From contig NZ_CP113866.1 in assembly GCF_026914305.1 (NCBI RefSeq), positions 2,049,501 through 2,113,500 of the forward strand: a stretch of DNA of 64,000 nucleotides, given 5' to 3'. Source of the stretch: Caldicellulosiruptor acetigenus. Lineage in GTDB: Bacteria; Bacillota; Thermoanaerobacteria; Caldicellulosiruptorales; Caldicellulosiruptoraceae. Below, piece after piece: positions 46,466 through 54,745 of this stretch. Below the pieces are notes generated by a model. The model was not told where the DNA came from, ran no database searches, and was given only the letters and a program-made list of their open reading frames with translations. The first letter of the stretch is position 1. Each line of letters starts with the position of its first letter. Position numbers and translations under genes: made by a program.

Positions 46466-47782
46466 TTATTCACTGAACATATATTTGTTCAAAATCATCT
46501 CAAGAAGCTCTTGCTTGCCAGATTTGTTTTCTATCTTTGAAAGATTCAAAGCATATTCTTCTAACGTCTTAAAATCTGCCTGACCACTTACAATCTTAGC
46601 TCCAATCCCTTCTTTGTAGCTTCTATACCTTTCTTCAATAAACTTATCAAATACACCGTCTTTGACAAGCTTATATGCTATCTTAAATCCTTTTGCAAAA
46701 GCGTCCATCCCTGCAATGTGACCAATGACCAAGTCTTCAAGCTCAAAAGAACCTCTTCTTACCTTTGCGTCAAAGTTGAGTCCACCTTTGTCAAAACCAC
46801 CCATCTTGATAACTTCATACATAGCAAGCGTGGTAAGTCTTACATCTGTTGGGAACTGGTCTGTATCCCATCCTAAGAGCAGATCTCCCATGTTAGCATC
46901 AATTGAACCAAGCATATTGTTTATTCGCGCAAACCTCAGCTCATGGTGAAAATCATGTCCTGCCAAGGTTGCATGGTTTACCTCTATGTTGAGCTTGAAG
47001 TATTTGTCAAGGTCATACTTTTTCAAAAAACCATAAACATGCGCAGCATCAAAATCGTACTGATGTTTAGTCGGTTCTTTTGGTTTTGGCTCAATCAAAA
47101 ATTGACCGTCAAACCCTATCTCTTTTGCATAGTCAACTGCCATGTGCAAAAACCTTGCTAAGTTATCAAGCTCAAGCTCCATGTCGGTGTTCAAAAGCGT
47201 CTCATAACCTTCTCTTCCGCCCCAAAATACATAGTTTTCGCCGCCAAGCTCCTTTGTAACCTCTAATGCCTTTTTCACCTGCGCGGCTGCATATGCAAAA
47301 ACATCGGCATTGCAGGATGTTGCAGCACCATGCACATATCGTGGGTGCGAAAATAGGTTTGCTGTTCCCCACAGAACCTTTGTTTTGCTTGTTTTTAAGT
47401 ATTCTTTGATCATAGAAACTATCTCATCTAAGTTCTTGTTTGTTTCTCTTAAATTTTCTCCTTCAGGTGCAATGTCTCTGTCGTGGAAGCAGAAAAATGG
47501 AACATTTAGCTTTTCAAAAAATTCAAATGCAGCTTCAACTCTTGCTTTTGCATTGTCCATTGGGTTTGAGAACTTGTCCCATGGACGATTAATTGTAGGT
47601 TGTCCAAAAGGGTCGCTACCGGTTGCACAGAACGTGTGCCAGTAAGCAATTGCAAAACGAAGGTGGTCTTTTAAAGGCTTGCCATCAATAACCTCGTCAG
47701 GATTGTAATACTTGAAAGCAAATGGATTGTCTGACTGTGGTCCTTCATATTTTACTTCTGGAATGTCTTTGAAGTATTTCAT
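46466..47782 (-). CDS. xylA: Xylose isomerase
   Basis: 438 residues, converting xylose to xylulose (and glucose to fructose). Class II xylose isomerase motifs: catalytic His in [42 protein letters not shown] (metal Glu), [37 protein letters not shown], and [15 protein letters not shown] 47782 is homology-consistent; an in-frame GTG at 47794 sits too close to AAGGAG. A strong promoter and a perfect XylR-type operator precede it. No xylulokinase gene is in the window. Confidence 0.97.
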   Translation of the reverse strand: MKYFKDIPEVKYEGPQSDNPFAFKYYNPDEVIDGKPLKDHLRFAIAYWHTFCATGSDPFGQPTINRPWDKFSNPMDNAKARVEAAFEFFEKLNVPFFCFHDRDIAPEGENLRETNKNLDEIVSMIKEYLKTSKTKVLWGTANLFSHPRYVHGAATSCNADVFAYAAAQVKKALEVTKELGGENYVFWGGREGYETLLNTDMELELDNLARFLHMAVDYAKEIGFDGQFLIEPKPKEPTKHQYDFDAAHVYGFLKKYDLDKYFKLNIEVNHATLAGHDFHHELRFARINNMLGSIDANMGDLLLGWDTDQFPTDVRLTTLAMYEVIKMGGFDKGGLNFDAKVRRGSFELEDLVIGHIAGMDAFAKGFKIAYKLVKDGVFDKFIEERYRSYKEGIGAKIVSGQADFKTLEEYALNLSKIENKSGKQELLEMILNKYMFSE

Positions 47783-47858
47783 TTTATAACTCACTCTCCT
47801 TCTATAATGAAAAATTTTTTAAGCACATCTAAGTTTTAAACAAAATTCTTGTATACAA

Positions 47859-47883
47859 TTAGTTTGTTTATTAAACAAACTAA
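47859..47883 (-). promoter_or_regulatory. XylR-type operator of xylA
   Basis: A perfect 25-bp palindrome: left half TTAGTTTGTTTA mirrored around one central base. This resembles the xyl operator of Bacillus, to which the ROK protein XylR binds. It starts 4 bases after the -10 box and covers the predicted transcription start. Confidence 0.88.
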
Positions 47884-47887
47884 CATC

Positions 47888-47916
47888 ATTATAATATATA
47901 TTCTTCATTTTTTCAA
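47888..47916 (-). promoter_or_regulatory. xylA promoter
   Basis: On the minus strand -35 TTGAAA (47916-47911) and -10 TATAAT (47893-47888) are 17 bases apart. The transcription start would fall inside the operator, about 100 bases upstream of the xylA ATG. Confidence 0.8.
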
Positions 47917-47978
47917 AAAATCCTTCTTTTAAAGCAAAAAAATTTTTTCCAAAGAAAATAGCACGCCGTCAGTTCAAC

Positions 47979-48007
47979 TTGAATTTTAAATGTATTTTGT
48001 TTATAAT
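47979..48007 (+). promoter_or_regulatory. Promoter of the HTH-MFS gene pair
   Basis: TTGAAT (47979-47984), 17-base spacer, TATAAT (48002-48007); about 48 bases from the -10 to the start codon. Confidence 0.75.
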
Positions 48008-48054
48008 ATAACTATAATTTAAGTAGAACTTAGATGTACTATGAGGTGATACAG

Positions 48055-48483
48055 ATGGAAAAAGAGGTTTTAAACTTTGAAGAGGCGGCTGAGTTTCTGG
48101 AAATCTCTACAAAAACACTCAATCAAATTTTAAAAGACGAAGACATACCAGCAAGAAAGATAGGTAGAGAGTGGCGTTTTTCTAAACACGCTTTGCTTGA
48201 TTGGCTTGGAAGAGGTTCATCAAAAGATTATTTTAAAAATCAGACAATCTCTCGTTTTGAAGAGACAAGAAAAGGAAAGACTGAAAATCTCATTTCTCAT
48301 GCAAAAGAGATTCTTGACACAATCTCTCGCGAAAAGTCTATTACCATTGAAGACCGGAAGTTTGATTTTCCAGATAATGTGGAAATGGAAGTCAAAATCA
48401 AGAAAAGAAGCGACAGTATAAAGTTTGAGCTTGAATTTGAATGGCAAACTGATGAGAAAGGAGAGATTGAGAGTGAAGAATGA
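48055..48483 (+). CDS. Excisionase-type helix-turn-helix protein
   Basis: 142 residues. The first 55 or so form a MerR/excisionase-type winged HTH (LNFEEAAEFLEISTKTLNQILKDEDIPARKIGREWRFSKHALLDWL), as in many small DNA-binding proteins outside phage. The remainder is charged, mostly helical, with many Lys and Glu, and of unknown role. ATG 48055 follows GAGGTGAT; the ATG at 48034 is less likely. It overlaps the MFS gene by 11 bases, so it may regulate that gene. Confidence 0.8.
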   Translation: MEKEVLNFEEAAEFLEISTKTLNQILKDEDIPARKIGREWRFSKHALLDWLGRGSSKDYFKNQTISRFEETRKGKTENLISHAKEILDTISREKSITIEDRKFDFPDNVEMEVKIKKRSDSIKFELEFEWQTDEKGEIESEE

Positions 48484-49693
48484 AAAGAACAATCTTGAGG
48501 AAAAGAAGATTCTTGGCATACCTTGGAACGCTTTTATATTCGGTTTTGTAAGTTTTCTCAACGATTTTTCAAGCGAACTGACAATAAGAGCTCTTCCTCT
48601 TTTCTTGAAAAACGTTTTAAATGCAAAAACCTCTGTAATAGGTCTTATTGAAGGTGTGGCAGATTCAACCGCAACAATCCTAAAAATCTTTTCAGGGTAT
48701 CTTTCAGACAAGCTAAACCAACGAAAGTGGCTTGTAACCATTGGTTATGGCCTTTCGGCACTTTCAAAACCACTTTTATATTTTGCCAATAACTGGGTAT
48801 TTGTTTTGGTAATAAGGTTTTTGGACAGGGTTGGAAAAGGCATAAGGACCTCTCCTCGTGATGCCTTGATTGCCAACACAACCAAAAAAGAAGAACTTGG
48901 AAAGGCATTTGGTTTTAGCAGAGCAATGGACCCTGCAGGGGCAATTTTAGCTTTGATTGTGGGCAGTTTCATAATATACCATACATCAAAAAACACCTTA
49001 AAGCTCACTCAACACCTATTTCAGATTCTTGTTTTGGTGTCAATTCTTCCAGTCTTTATTGCGCTTTTTTTAATAATTGCATTTGCAGTAGATACTAAAA
49101 ACCAAAACCCCTCTGCAGCAAAGGTTAACCTATCATTGAAAGGATTTGATAAAAAGTTTAAACTATATCTTTTGACAATTTCAATCTTTACCCTTGGAAA
49201 TTCTTCAGATGCTTTTTTAATCCTGCAGGCTCAAAACAGAGGATTGACAGTTTTAGAGATATTTTTGATGCTGGCTGCCTTCAATTTGATAACAACTTTA
49301 AGCTCCTACCCCGCTGGAATTTTGTCAGATAAAATAAAACGTCAGTACCTGATTGTGGCAGGATGGATTGTATATGCCCTGATATACTTGGGTTTTGGAC
49401 TTGTCACAAAGACATATCAAATAGTTGCTCTTTACATTCTGTACGGTCTTTACTATGGACTTACAGAGGGTGTTGAAAAGGCACTTGTTGCAGATTTAGT
49501 TCCCCCTGAAAAAAGAGGTACAGCTTACGGTCTTTACAACGGCGCTGTTGGAATTTTCGCATTTCCAGCAAGTTTGGTTGCAGGATTTTTGTGGCAATAT
49601 ATAAGTCCTTCTGCACCTTTCATCTTCGGCGCCATCCTTGCTATTTTTGCCTCAGTGATGCTACTGAAGGTAGTGAACATGAAGCAAGAATAA
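48473..49693 (+). CDS. Major facilitator superfamily transporter
   Basis: 406 residues with about 12 hydrophobic helices. The start is GTG 48473, nine bases after AAAGGAG, inside the end of the HTH gene. The early loop RVGKGIRTSPRDALIANTT is the MFS signature region of the efflux-like branch (tetracycline/drug-type or YfkF-like), and GLYYGLTEGVEKALVADLVPPEKRGTAYGLYNG is the matching motif in the second half. The substrate is not predictable. Confidence 0.88.
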   Translation: MKNEKNNLEEKKILGIPWNAFIFGFVSFLNDFSSELTIRALPLFLKNVLNAKTSVIGLIEGVADSTATILKIFSGYLSDKLNQRKWLVTIGYGLSALSKPLLYFANNWVFVLVIRFLDRVGKGIRTSPRDALIANTTKKEELGKAFGFSRAMDPAGAILALIVGSFIIYHTSKNTLKLTQHLFQILVLVSILPVFIALFLIIAFAVDTKNQNPSAAKVNLSLKGFDKKFKLYLLTISIFTLGNSSDAFLILQAQNRGLTVLEIFLMLAAFNLITTLSSYPAGILSDKIKRQYLIVAGWIVYALIYLGFGLVTKTYQIVALYILYGLYYGLTEGVEKALVADLVPPEKRGTAYGLYNGAVGIFAFPASLVAGFLWQYISPSAPFIFGAILAIFASVMLLKVVNMKQE

Positions 49694-49711
49694 TTTTAAG
49701 CTCAAAAAATG

Positions 49712-49739
49712 AGAGGGGCTATTTCTTGCATGCCCCTCT
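49712..49739. terminator. Terminator between MFS and second regulator genes
   Basis: A perfect 8-bp stem (AGAGGGGC at 49712-49719, complement 49732-49739) followed by TTTTTATT on the plus strand; it lies 19 bases past the MFS stop and next to the converging regulator gene. Confidence 0.85.
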
Positions 49740-49741
49740 TT

Positions 49742-51382
49742 TTATTCGCTTACTTTTTCGCCTTTTAGTTTTGCACCTTCTTTGTATTCAGAAGGGCTGT
49801 AGCCAGTGTAGCGTTTAAAAAGTCTTGAAAAGTAGTGCGGGTCTGGAATACCAACCCTGTCTGCAACCTCGTATGTTTTAAGGTCGGTTGTGAGCAAAAG
49901 CTGCTTTGCCTTTTCTATTCTATACTCATTTATAAAGTCGGAAAGGTTTTTTCCTGTCTCTTTCTTGAACAGTCTGCTCAAATATGAAGGACTTACAAAA
50001 AATTTTTCTGAAATATCGCTGAGGGAAATCTCGCCTGAGTGGTAGTTTTCTTTTATGTAATCTATCACCTTTTTTATTAAACTGCCCATTTTGTTTAGGT
50101 TGTGTTTTTGGACTTCTTCAATTGTACGCTGGATAGATATTCGCAAGATGTTGCTGAGTTCTGACAAACTTTTGCATTTTATAATCTCATTAAAATAATC
50201 AATACTTTCAAACATCTCTTGATTATCAGGTTTATTTATGGTCGAAGAAAGCTGAGCTTTTATCATATTTATTTCAATGAGCAGAAGATAGTAAAAATTG
50301 AAGATGTACTGTTTATCTGCTTTTGACTTTTTCAAGGTCTCTTCGAGCTCAAGCAAGAGATTATTTATATTTGAATAATTTCCGTATCTGACACTCAACA
50401 AAACTTCATTTTTCAGATTTTTCAACTTTCTGTCATCCACGTACATGAAAAAGTGAGAAAGGTCCTTGTAATATATGATATCCTCTTCGTCAAAATAAAA
50501 TCTGTAATTTATCGCATCTATGCACTCCTTATATTTGTCTGGAAGCTGCACAATGCCCCTGCCCCACGTACTTACTGCAAGTGTCAAATCAATATTAAAA
50601 CACTCCACTGCTGCTTTTTTTAGCTGGCTCAAAAGCTCAAAAAACCTCTTCTCTTCTTCTTTTTCAAGTTCTTTCTTTGAGCTTACAATATACACTGCCT
50701 GAGAGTTGTTTAAATAAATAGTATAAATGGTAAAATCGTTGCTCAAAAAGTCATTTAGCATATTTGATATTCCCAAAAGGTACAAATGAGTATTCTGTCT
50801 TCCTCTTTCTTCTTTTGTACTGCACTCGGCTAATATCATCAAGAAACTGCCAATCTCAATTTCATAAAACGTTGCCATTTGAAGTATTTCATCTTCATTT
50901 GAAATCATCTCAAATATGACATTGAACAAAAAATTCTCTCTTAAGATGGGAAGTTTTTCTTTCAAAATGCTATTTATCTTTTCCAGCTCCTCAACTATTG
51001 TCTTTTCTTTCTTTATCTCGTTTATGGCTTTTTGCACTACATTTATTATATCTTCAACCTTCGTTGGTTTTAGAAGAAAATCAAAAGCACCGTATTTTAT
51101 AGCTCTCTGGGCATACTCGAACTCCCTGTAAGCTGTCAAAATCACAATCTTGCACTGGGGAATAATCTTTTTAATCCTATCAATGAGTTCAATTCCGTCC
51201 ATATTGGGCATTTTGATGTCTGTAATGACAATGTCAGGTTTTACCTCCTCGATTACCTTTAAAGCCTCATCTCCACTTGAAGCTTCAGCGCAAATTTCAC
51301 ACTCTAAATCTTTCCATCTTATAACATTTCTAATTCCTTTTCGAATAAGCATGTCATCGTCAACTATTACAATCTTATACAT
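49742..51382 (-). CDS. YesN-type response regulator, AraC DNA-binding domain (three-component system)
   Basis: 546 residues. The receiver has Asp 55 in IVITDIKMPNMDG and KPTKVEDI; a long central helical region follows; the C terminus is an AraC domain (about 435-540) with EISLSDISEKFFVSPSYLSRLFKKETG and VADRVGIPDPHYFSRLFKRYTGYSPSEYK. It is the last gene of the run, overlapping the kinase gene by 8 bases. The likely target is the LplABC operon upstream in the same cluster. Confidence 0.93.
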   Translation of the reverse strand: MYKIVIVDDDMLIRKGIRNVIRWKDLECEICAEASSGDEALKVIEEVKPDIVITDIKMPNMDGIELIDRIKKIIPQCKIVILTAYREFEYAQRAIKYGAFDFLLKPTKVEDIINVVQKAINEIKKEKTIVEELEKINSILKEKLPILRENFLFNVIFEMISNEDEILQMATFYEIEIGSFLMILAECSTKEERGRQNTHLYLLGISNMLNDFLSNDFTIYTIYLNNSQAVYIVSSKKELEKEEEKRFFELLSQLKKAAVECFNIDLTLAVSTWGRGIVQLPDKYKECIDAINYRFYFDEEDIIYYKDLSHFFMYVDDRKLKNLKNEVLLSVRYGNYSNINNLLLELEETLKKSKADKQYIFNFYYLLLIEINMIKAQLSSTINKPDNQEMFESIDYFNEIIKCKSLSELSNILRISIQRTIEEVQKHNLNKMGSLIKKVIDYIKENYHSGEISLSDISEKFFVSPSYLSRLFKKETGKNLSDFINEYRIEKAKQLLLTTDLKTYEVADRVGIPDPHYFSRLFKRYTGYSPSEYKEGAKLKGEKVSE

Positions 51383-53246
51383 CTTCCTCTTCCCCTTCGC
51401 CAGAAAATTCCTGTAAGCTTTCCTCTACCGCTCTGCTGAGCGCATCCAACAGAATTTCAATCTTTATAGTAGTGCCTCTCTGTGGCAGGCTTTCAATTGA
51501 AAAGCTTGCATCTCTGCCATAGATGAGCTTTAGTCTCTTTACCACATTTACAAGCCCTATTCTTGTATAGGACCTTTCCTCCTGTTCAAGGAAGACCTCA
51601 TTGTCACCTTCTAAATCTTGACGTATCCCCTTTAATTTTTCAGGTGGTATTCCCACACCATCATCTTTTACAATTATGGCAAGCTTATCGTTCCAAATAT
51701 AACCACCCACAAATATCTTGCCAAAACCTTTTGGGCGTATGCCGTGAAAGATAGAATTTTCTACAAGAGGTTGTATTAGCAGTTTAGGAATTCTAAGTTT
51801 TAAAGCTTTTCTGTCCACATCCACTTCAAGTTTTAAATTGTCTTCACCAAAGTTTATCTTCAAAATTGAAACATATGAGGTTATATATTTTATTTCTTCC
51901 TCTAAGGTTAAAAACTTCTCTTCTTTTAGATTCACCTCTAAAAGCTTTGAAAGCGCAATGACAACATCGCTTATTTGGGATACGCCATTTAGCTGTGCAA
52001 GCCAGTTAATCGATTCCAAAATATTAAACAAAAAATGGGGATTTAGCTGGGTTTGCAAAACTTTTAGTTCTGCCTCTTTTCGTGTTATCTGTTCCTTGTA
52101 AATTGAATTTATCAGATGATTTATTTTTACCACCATATTGTTAAAGTTATCAATAAGAATACCAAGTTCATCTTTTCTGTCAAGATTTTCTATTGTCTTG
52201 TATTCTCCTTTTCTAATTCTTTTTGTTGCTTCCACGATAGCATTAATTGGTTTTAAAAAGTCCATTGAAAGCATCAGCGACATTGCTGACGTTATCACAA
52301 ACGACAAAAAACACAAAACTATAAGCCACATCCTGAGTTTATCTATATCTCTGAACAATACTTTAACCGGGATAGAAGTCACTATGTACCAGTCTACTTG
52401 TTTTATTGGCAGAATATTGACAATGTATTCGTTAGAAGTATATGTAACAACACCGTTTTTATTTTTCACTTGAGACATAAACTTGAGGATTTTTTCTTCA
52501 TTCATCTCGCCCTTTGTTGAAATAAATATGTTATCTCCCACTACCGCAATTGCCTGACTTTTTTCTGCAACAAGTTCGGAAAATGTCTTGTCAAAAAGCT
52601 CTGTGTTTATCATAACAGCTAAAATTCCTTCAAACTTTAATGTCTGTGGATTATTTATGCACCTTGTTATCAAGACTGCCACTTTGCTGTCTTTGTCTCT
52701 TTTCAGTAAAGCTACACACCAAACAGGTTTCCCGTTTCCTTTTGCAGCAATGTCATACACTTTTTCTAAAGAGATTTGAGATGGTATTATCTCGTCAAGT
52801 CCTACTTCCTTTGAAGTGTTATCAACTATACACAGCTTTTTCTCTTTTGTGAATACCCCTATTGATTGCACATCAAGATGCCCTAAGATTATTTTTCGAA
52901 ACTTGTTTGTAAGTGAAGCAACATCATCGTAGTAATCCACATTTTTCATTGATTTGTCCAAAACATTGTATAGTTCTGTTTGATACAAAATATCCTGAGT
53001 TATGCTATTTATCTCATTTATCTTGTCAACAATTCGCAGCCTTGCTGTTTTTATAACATCAGAGGTGTAGCCCACATATTTTTTGAATATCAAATCTGAC
53101 GAAATTCTAAAGCTTATAACCCCAATGAGGATTATTGGAATAAATATTTGAATGTATGAAACTGCTAAAAATTTTTTGTCTATGGAAATGGTACGATAAT
53201 ATTTTATTAAGTTCCTAAAAATCATCTTTATTTTGAACATTCTCAT
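51375..53246 (-). CDS. YesM-type sensor histidine kinase (three-component system)
   Basis: 623 residues. N-terminal helix (about 28-45), large extracytoplasmic Cache-like domain (about 50-300), second helix (about 305-330), HAMP with LDRKDELGILIDNFNNMV, and a kinase core with phospho-acceptor His in LNPHFLFNILESINW (near 420), LLIQPLVENSIFHG and DDGVGIPPEKL. Its ATG overlaps the stop of the sugar-binding-protein gene by 4 bases, so the kinase is translated together with that protein and is probably its partner. Confidence 0.93.
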   Translation of the reverse strand: MRMFKIKMIFRNLIKYYRTISIDKKFLAVSYIQIFIPIILIGVISFRISSDLIFKKYVGYTSDVIKTARLRIVDKINEINSITQDILYQTELYNVLDKSMKNVDYYDDVASLTNKFRKIILGHLDVQSIGVFTKEKKLCIVDNTSKEVGLDEIIPSQISLEKVYDIAAKGNGKPVWCVALLKRDKDSKVAVLITRCINNPQTLKFEGILAVMINTELFDKTFSELVAEKSQAIAVVGDNIFISTKGEMNEEKILKFMSQVKNKNGVVTYTSNEYIVNILPIKQVDWYIVTSIPVKVLFRDIDKLRMWLIVLCFLSFVITSAMSLMLSMDFLKPINAIVEATKRIRKGEYKTIENLDRKDELGILIDNFNNMVVKINHLINSIYKEQITRKEAELKVLQTQLNPHFLFNILESINWLAQLNGVSQISDVVIALSKLLEVNLKEEKFLTLEEEIKYITSYVSILKINFGEDNLKLEVDVDRKALKLRIPKLLIQPLVENSIFHGIRPKGFGKIFVGGYIWNDKLAIIVKDDGVGIPPEKLKGIRQDLEGDNEVFLEQEERSYTRIGLVNVVKRLKLIYGRDASFSIESLPQRGTTIKIEILLDALSRAVEESLQEFSGEGEEEDV

Positions 53247-54583
53247 TCACCCAATTTTTCCATATTCTCTTCCCACGCTTTGATTGCTCTTTCCCAAAAT
53301 AACTTTGAAGAAATTGTGCCCTGTAGATAATAAGGAATATTTTTAGTTATAACCTCTTCCCAAACCATTCTGTCAACAAAATGGTCAGGCGGTGCAACAA
53401 GCACATCGGCTTCTTTTATAAGCCCTTCCACTTTTGAACGCAGAGGATTTTTGACATTGGGCGGGTTTTCTATTTTCACATTTGAAATTAGTCCCGTTCT
53501 TTCAACAAATATTCTTGCAACCTTTTCGGAGGTCAAAAATTTTAAAAGTTTTATCGCCCAGCTTCTCTTTGTTCTATCTTGCCAGGCTTGACTGCTGACA
53601 TAAAATGTCCCGCCACCAAGACCGTAAATCAAATGCTTTTTCCCTGTATTGTTTACCTGAGGGAAAAAATATATGTCAACTGTCTGTGGGTCACACTTTG
53701 GAATGAACCATGAACCCTGGACAATCATTGCTGCCTTCTTTGTCAAAAACAAATCATTTCGTTGTTTGCTGGTAAGTGAATAGTAGTTTGCTGGAAAGGC
53801 ACCTGCCTTGTAAAGAGCTTTTAAATAGTCAAGAGCTTTTATGTAAGGTGATGAAAATTCACCGCTCTTGAGCGGATTTTCTACATCATGCTTTGTTCCT
53901 ATCGAAACAATAATGTTCTGGTATATGTATGTCCCCTCTGGCTGGGCATTGAAAGCAATTGGAATAATTCCTTTGCTCTTCAGTATTTTTGAAACATTTA
54001 TCAGCTCATCAAATGTCTGAGGAACTTTTAGATTGTACTTCTCAAAAATATCCTTGTTGACAAAAAGGCACTCAACTATTGTTTCAAGCGGAACACCATA
54101 AATTTTCCCATTGAAAGTCACATACTTCCACATGTTAGTATAAAAACTTTGATACCACTTTACATCTTTTTTAAACACATCTGTTAAATCAGCTATTTGG
54201 TGTCTTTGGATTAGGATGTCTCGAACAGAACCTGGAAAAAGACCAAAAACATCTGGAGGGTTGCCAGATGCAAAGTCTGTCTGAAGTTTTATCAAAAAAT
54301 CATCACCAAACAGAGATTCATTGACAATGGTTATGCCGGCATTTTCTTCTTGAAACTTTTGAAGTACAAACGAGAGTGTGTCGGCATAAGGGTCACTTCC
54401 ACCCCACGGGCTTAAAAATCTTATCTTTGTGGTGATCTCTGTTTCTTCATTTTCAATAGTTACACTTTCTTCCACTGTTTTCTGTGTATTTAATATGAGT
54501 ACAATTACGAGTGCAAGAGTAGTTATAAGAGGTATAAAGAAACTTACTGACAGTATGTGCCTCTTATTAAATGAATCTTTCAT
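53243..54583 (-). CDS. Membrane-anchored sugar-binding protein of a three-component sensor
   Basis: About 446 residues of the extracellular solute-binding family 1. A hydrophobic helix near residues 12-30 (VSFFIPLITTLALVIVLIL) has no lipobox Cys and no clear cleavage site, so it looks like an uncleaved anchor. Binding-fold landmarks are IRFLSPWGGSDPYADTL, PPDVFGLFPGSV, IYGVPLETIVECLFVNKDIF and MIVQGSWFIPKC. No permease gene belongs to it, and its gene overlaps the kinase gene, so a role as ligand-sensing partner of the kinase is more likely than transport. Start ATG 54583 is preferred to GTG 54592. Confidence 0.85.
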   Translation of the reverse strand: MKDSFNKRHILSVSFFIPLITTLALVIVLILNTQKTVEESVTIENEETEITTKIRFLSPWGGSDPYADTLSFVLQKFQEENAGITIVNESLFGDDFLIKLQTDFASGNPPDVFGLFPGSVRDILIQRHQIADLTDVFKKDVKWYQSFYTNMWKYVTFNGKIYGVPLETIVECLFVNKDIFEKYNLKVPQTFDELINVSKILKSKGIIPIAFNAQPEGTYIYQNIIVSIGTKHDVENPLKSGEFSSPYIKALDYLKALYKAGAFPANYYSLTSKQRNDLFLTKKAAMIVQGSWFIPKCDPQTVDIYFFPQVNNTGKKHLIYGLGGGTFYVSSQAWQDRTKRSWAIKLLKFLTSEKVARIFVERTGLISNVKIENPPNVKNPLRSKVEGLIKEADVLVAPPDHFVDRMVWEEVITKNIPYYLQGTISSKLFWERAIKAWEENMEKLGE

Positions 54584-54631
54584 AAAAATCACAACCCTGA
54601 ATTTTTTGAAGTATAAACGTTTTTACTTTTA

Positions 54632-54654
54632 TTTTATCTTATATTGAGATAAAA
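54632..54654 (-). promoter_or_regulatory. Candidate promoter with inverted repeat before the three-component genes
   Basis: An 8-bp inverted repeat (TTTTATCT at 54632-54639, AGATAAAA at 54647-54654) lies within a region with a possible -35 TTGTGA and -10 TAAAAT on the minus strand. It would let the sensor genes be expressed independently of the importer operon. Confidence 0.4.
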
Positions 54655-54688
54655 TCACAATCTATTTCTTTTCAAATATTAGCAACAA

Positions 54689-54727
54689 ACGGGATACCAG
54701 TGCATAAATCTTGCACCAGTATCCCGT
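54689..54727 (-). terminator. Hairpin between importer 2 and the three-component genes
   Basis: Arms ACGGGATAC (54689-54697) and GTATCCCGT (54719-54727) extend inward with two mismatches to about 16 pairs. It is 19 bases past the binding-protein stop, with a modest T-rich tail on the minus strand. Confidence 0.7.
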
Positions 54728-54745
54728 CTGTAATTTTTCTTTTAA

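Noticed and set aside
48220-48741. 173-codon minus-strand frame opposite the HTH and MFS genes
   Set aside because: Antisense to two overlapping genes with clear family motifs; composition is Phe/Leu/Ser-rich as expected of a shadow frame.
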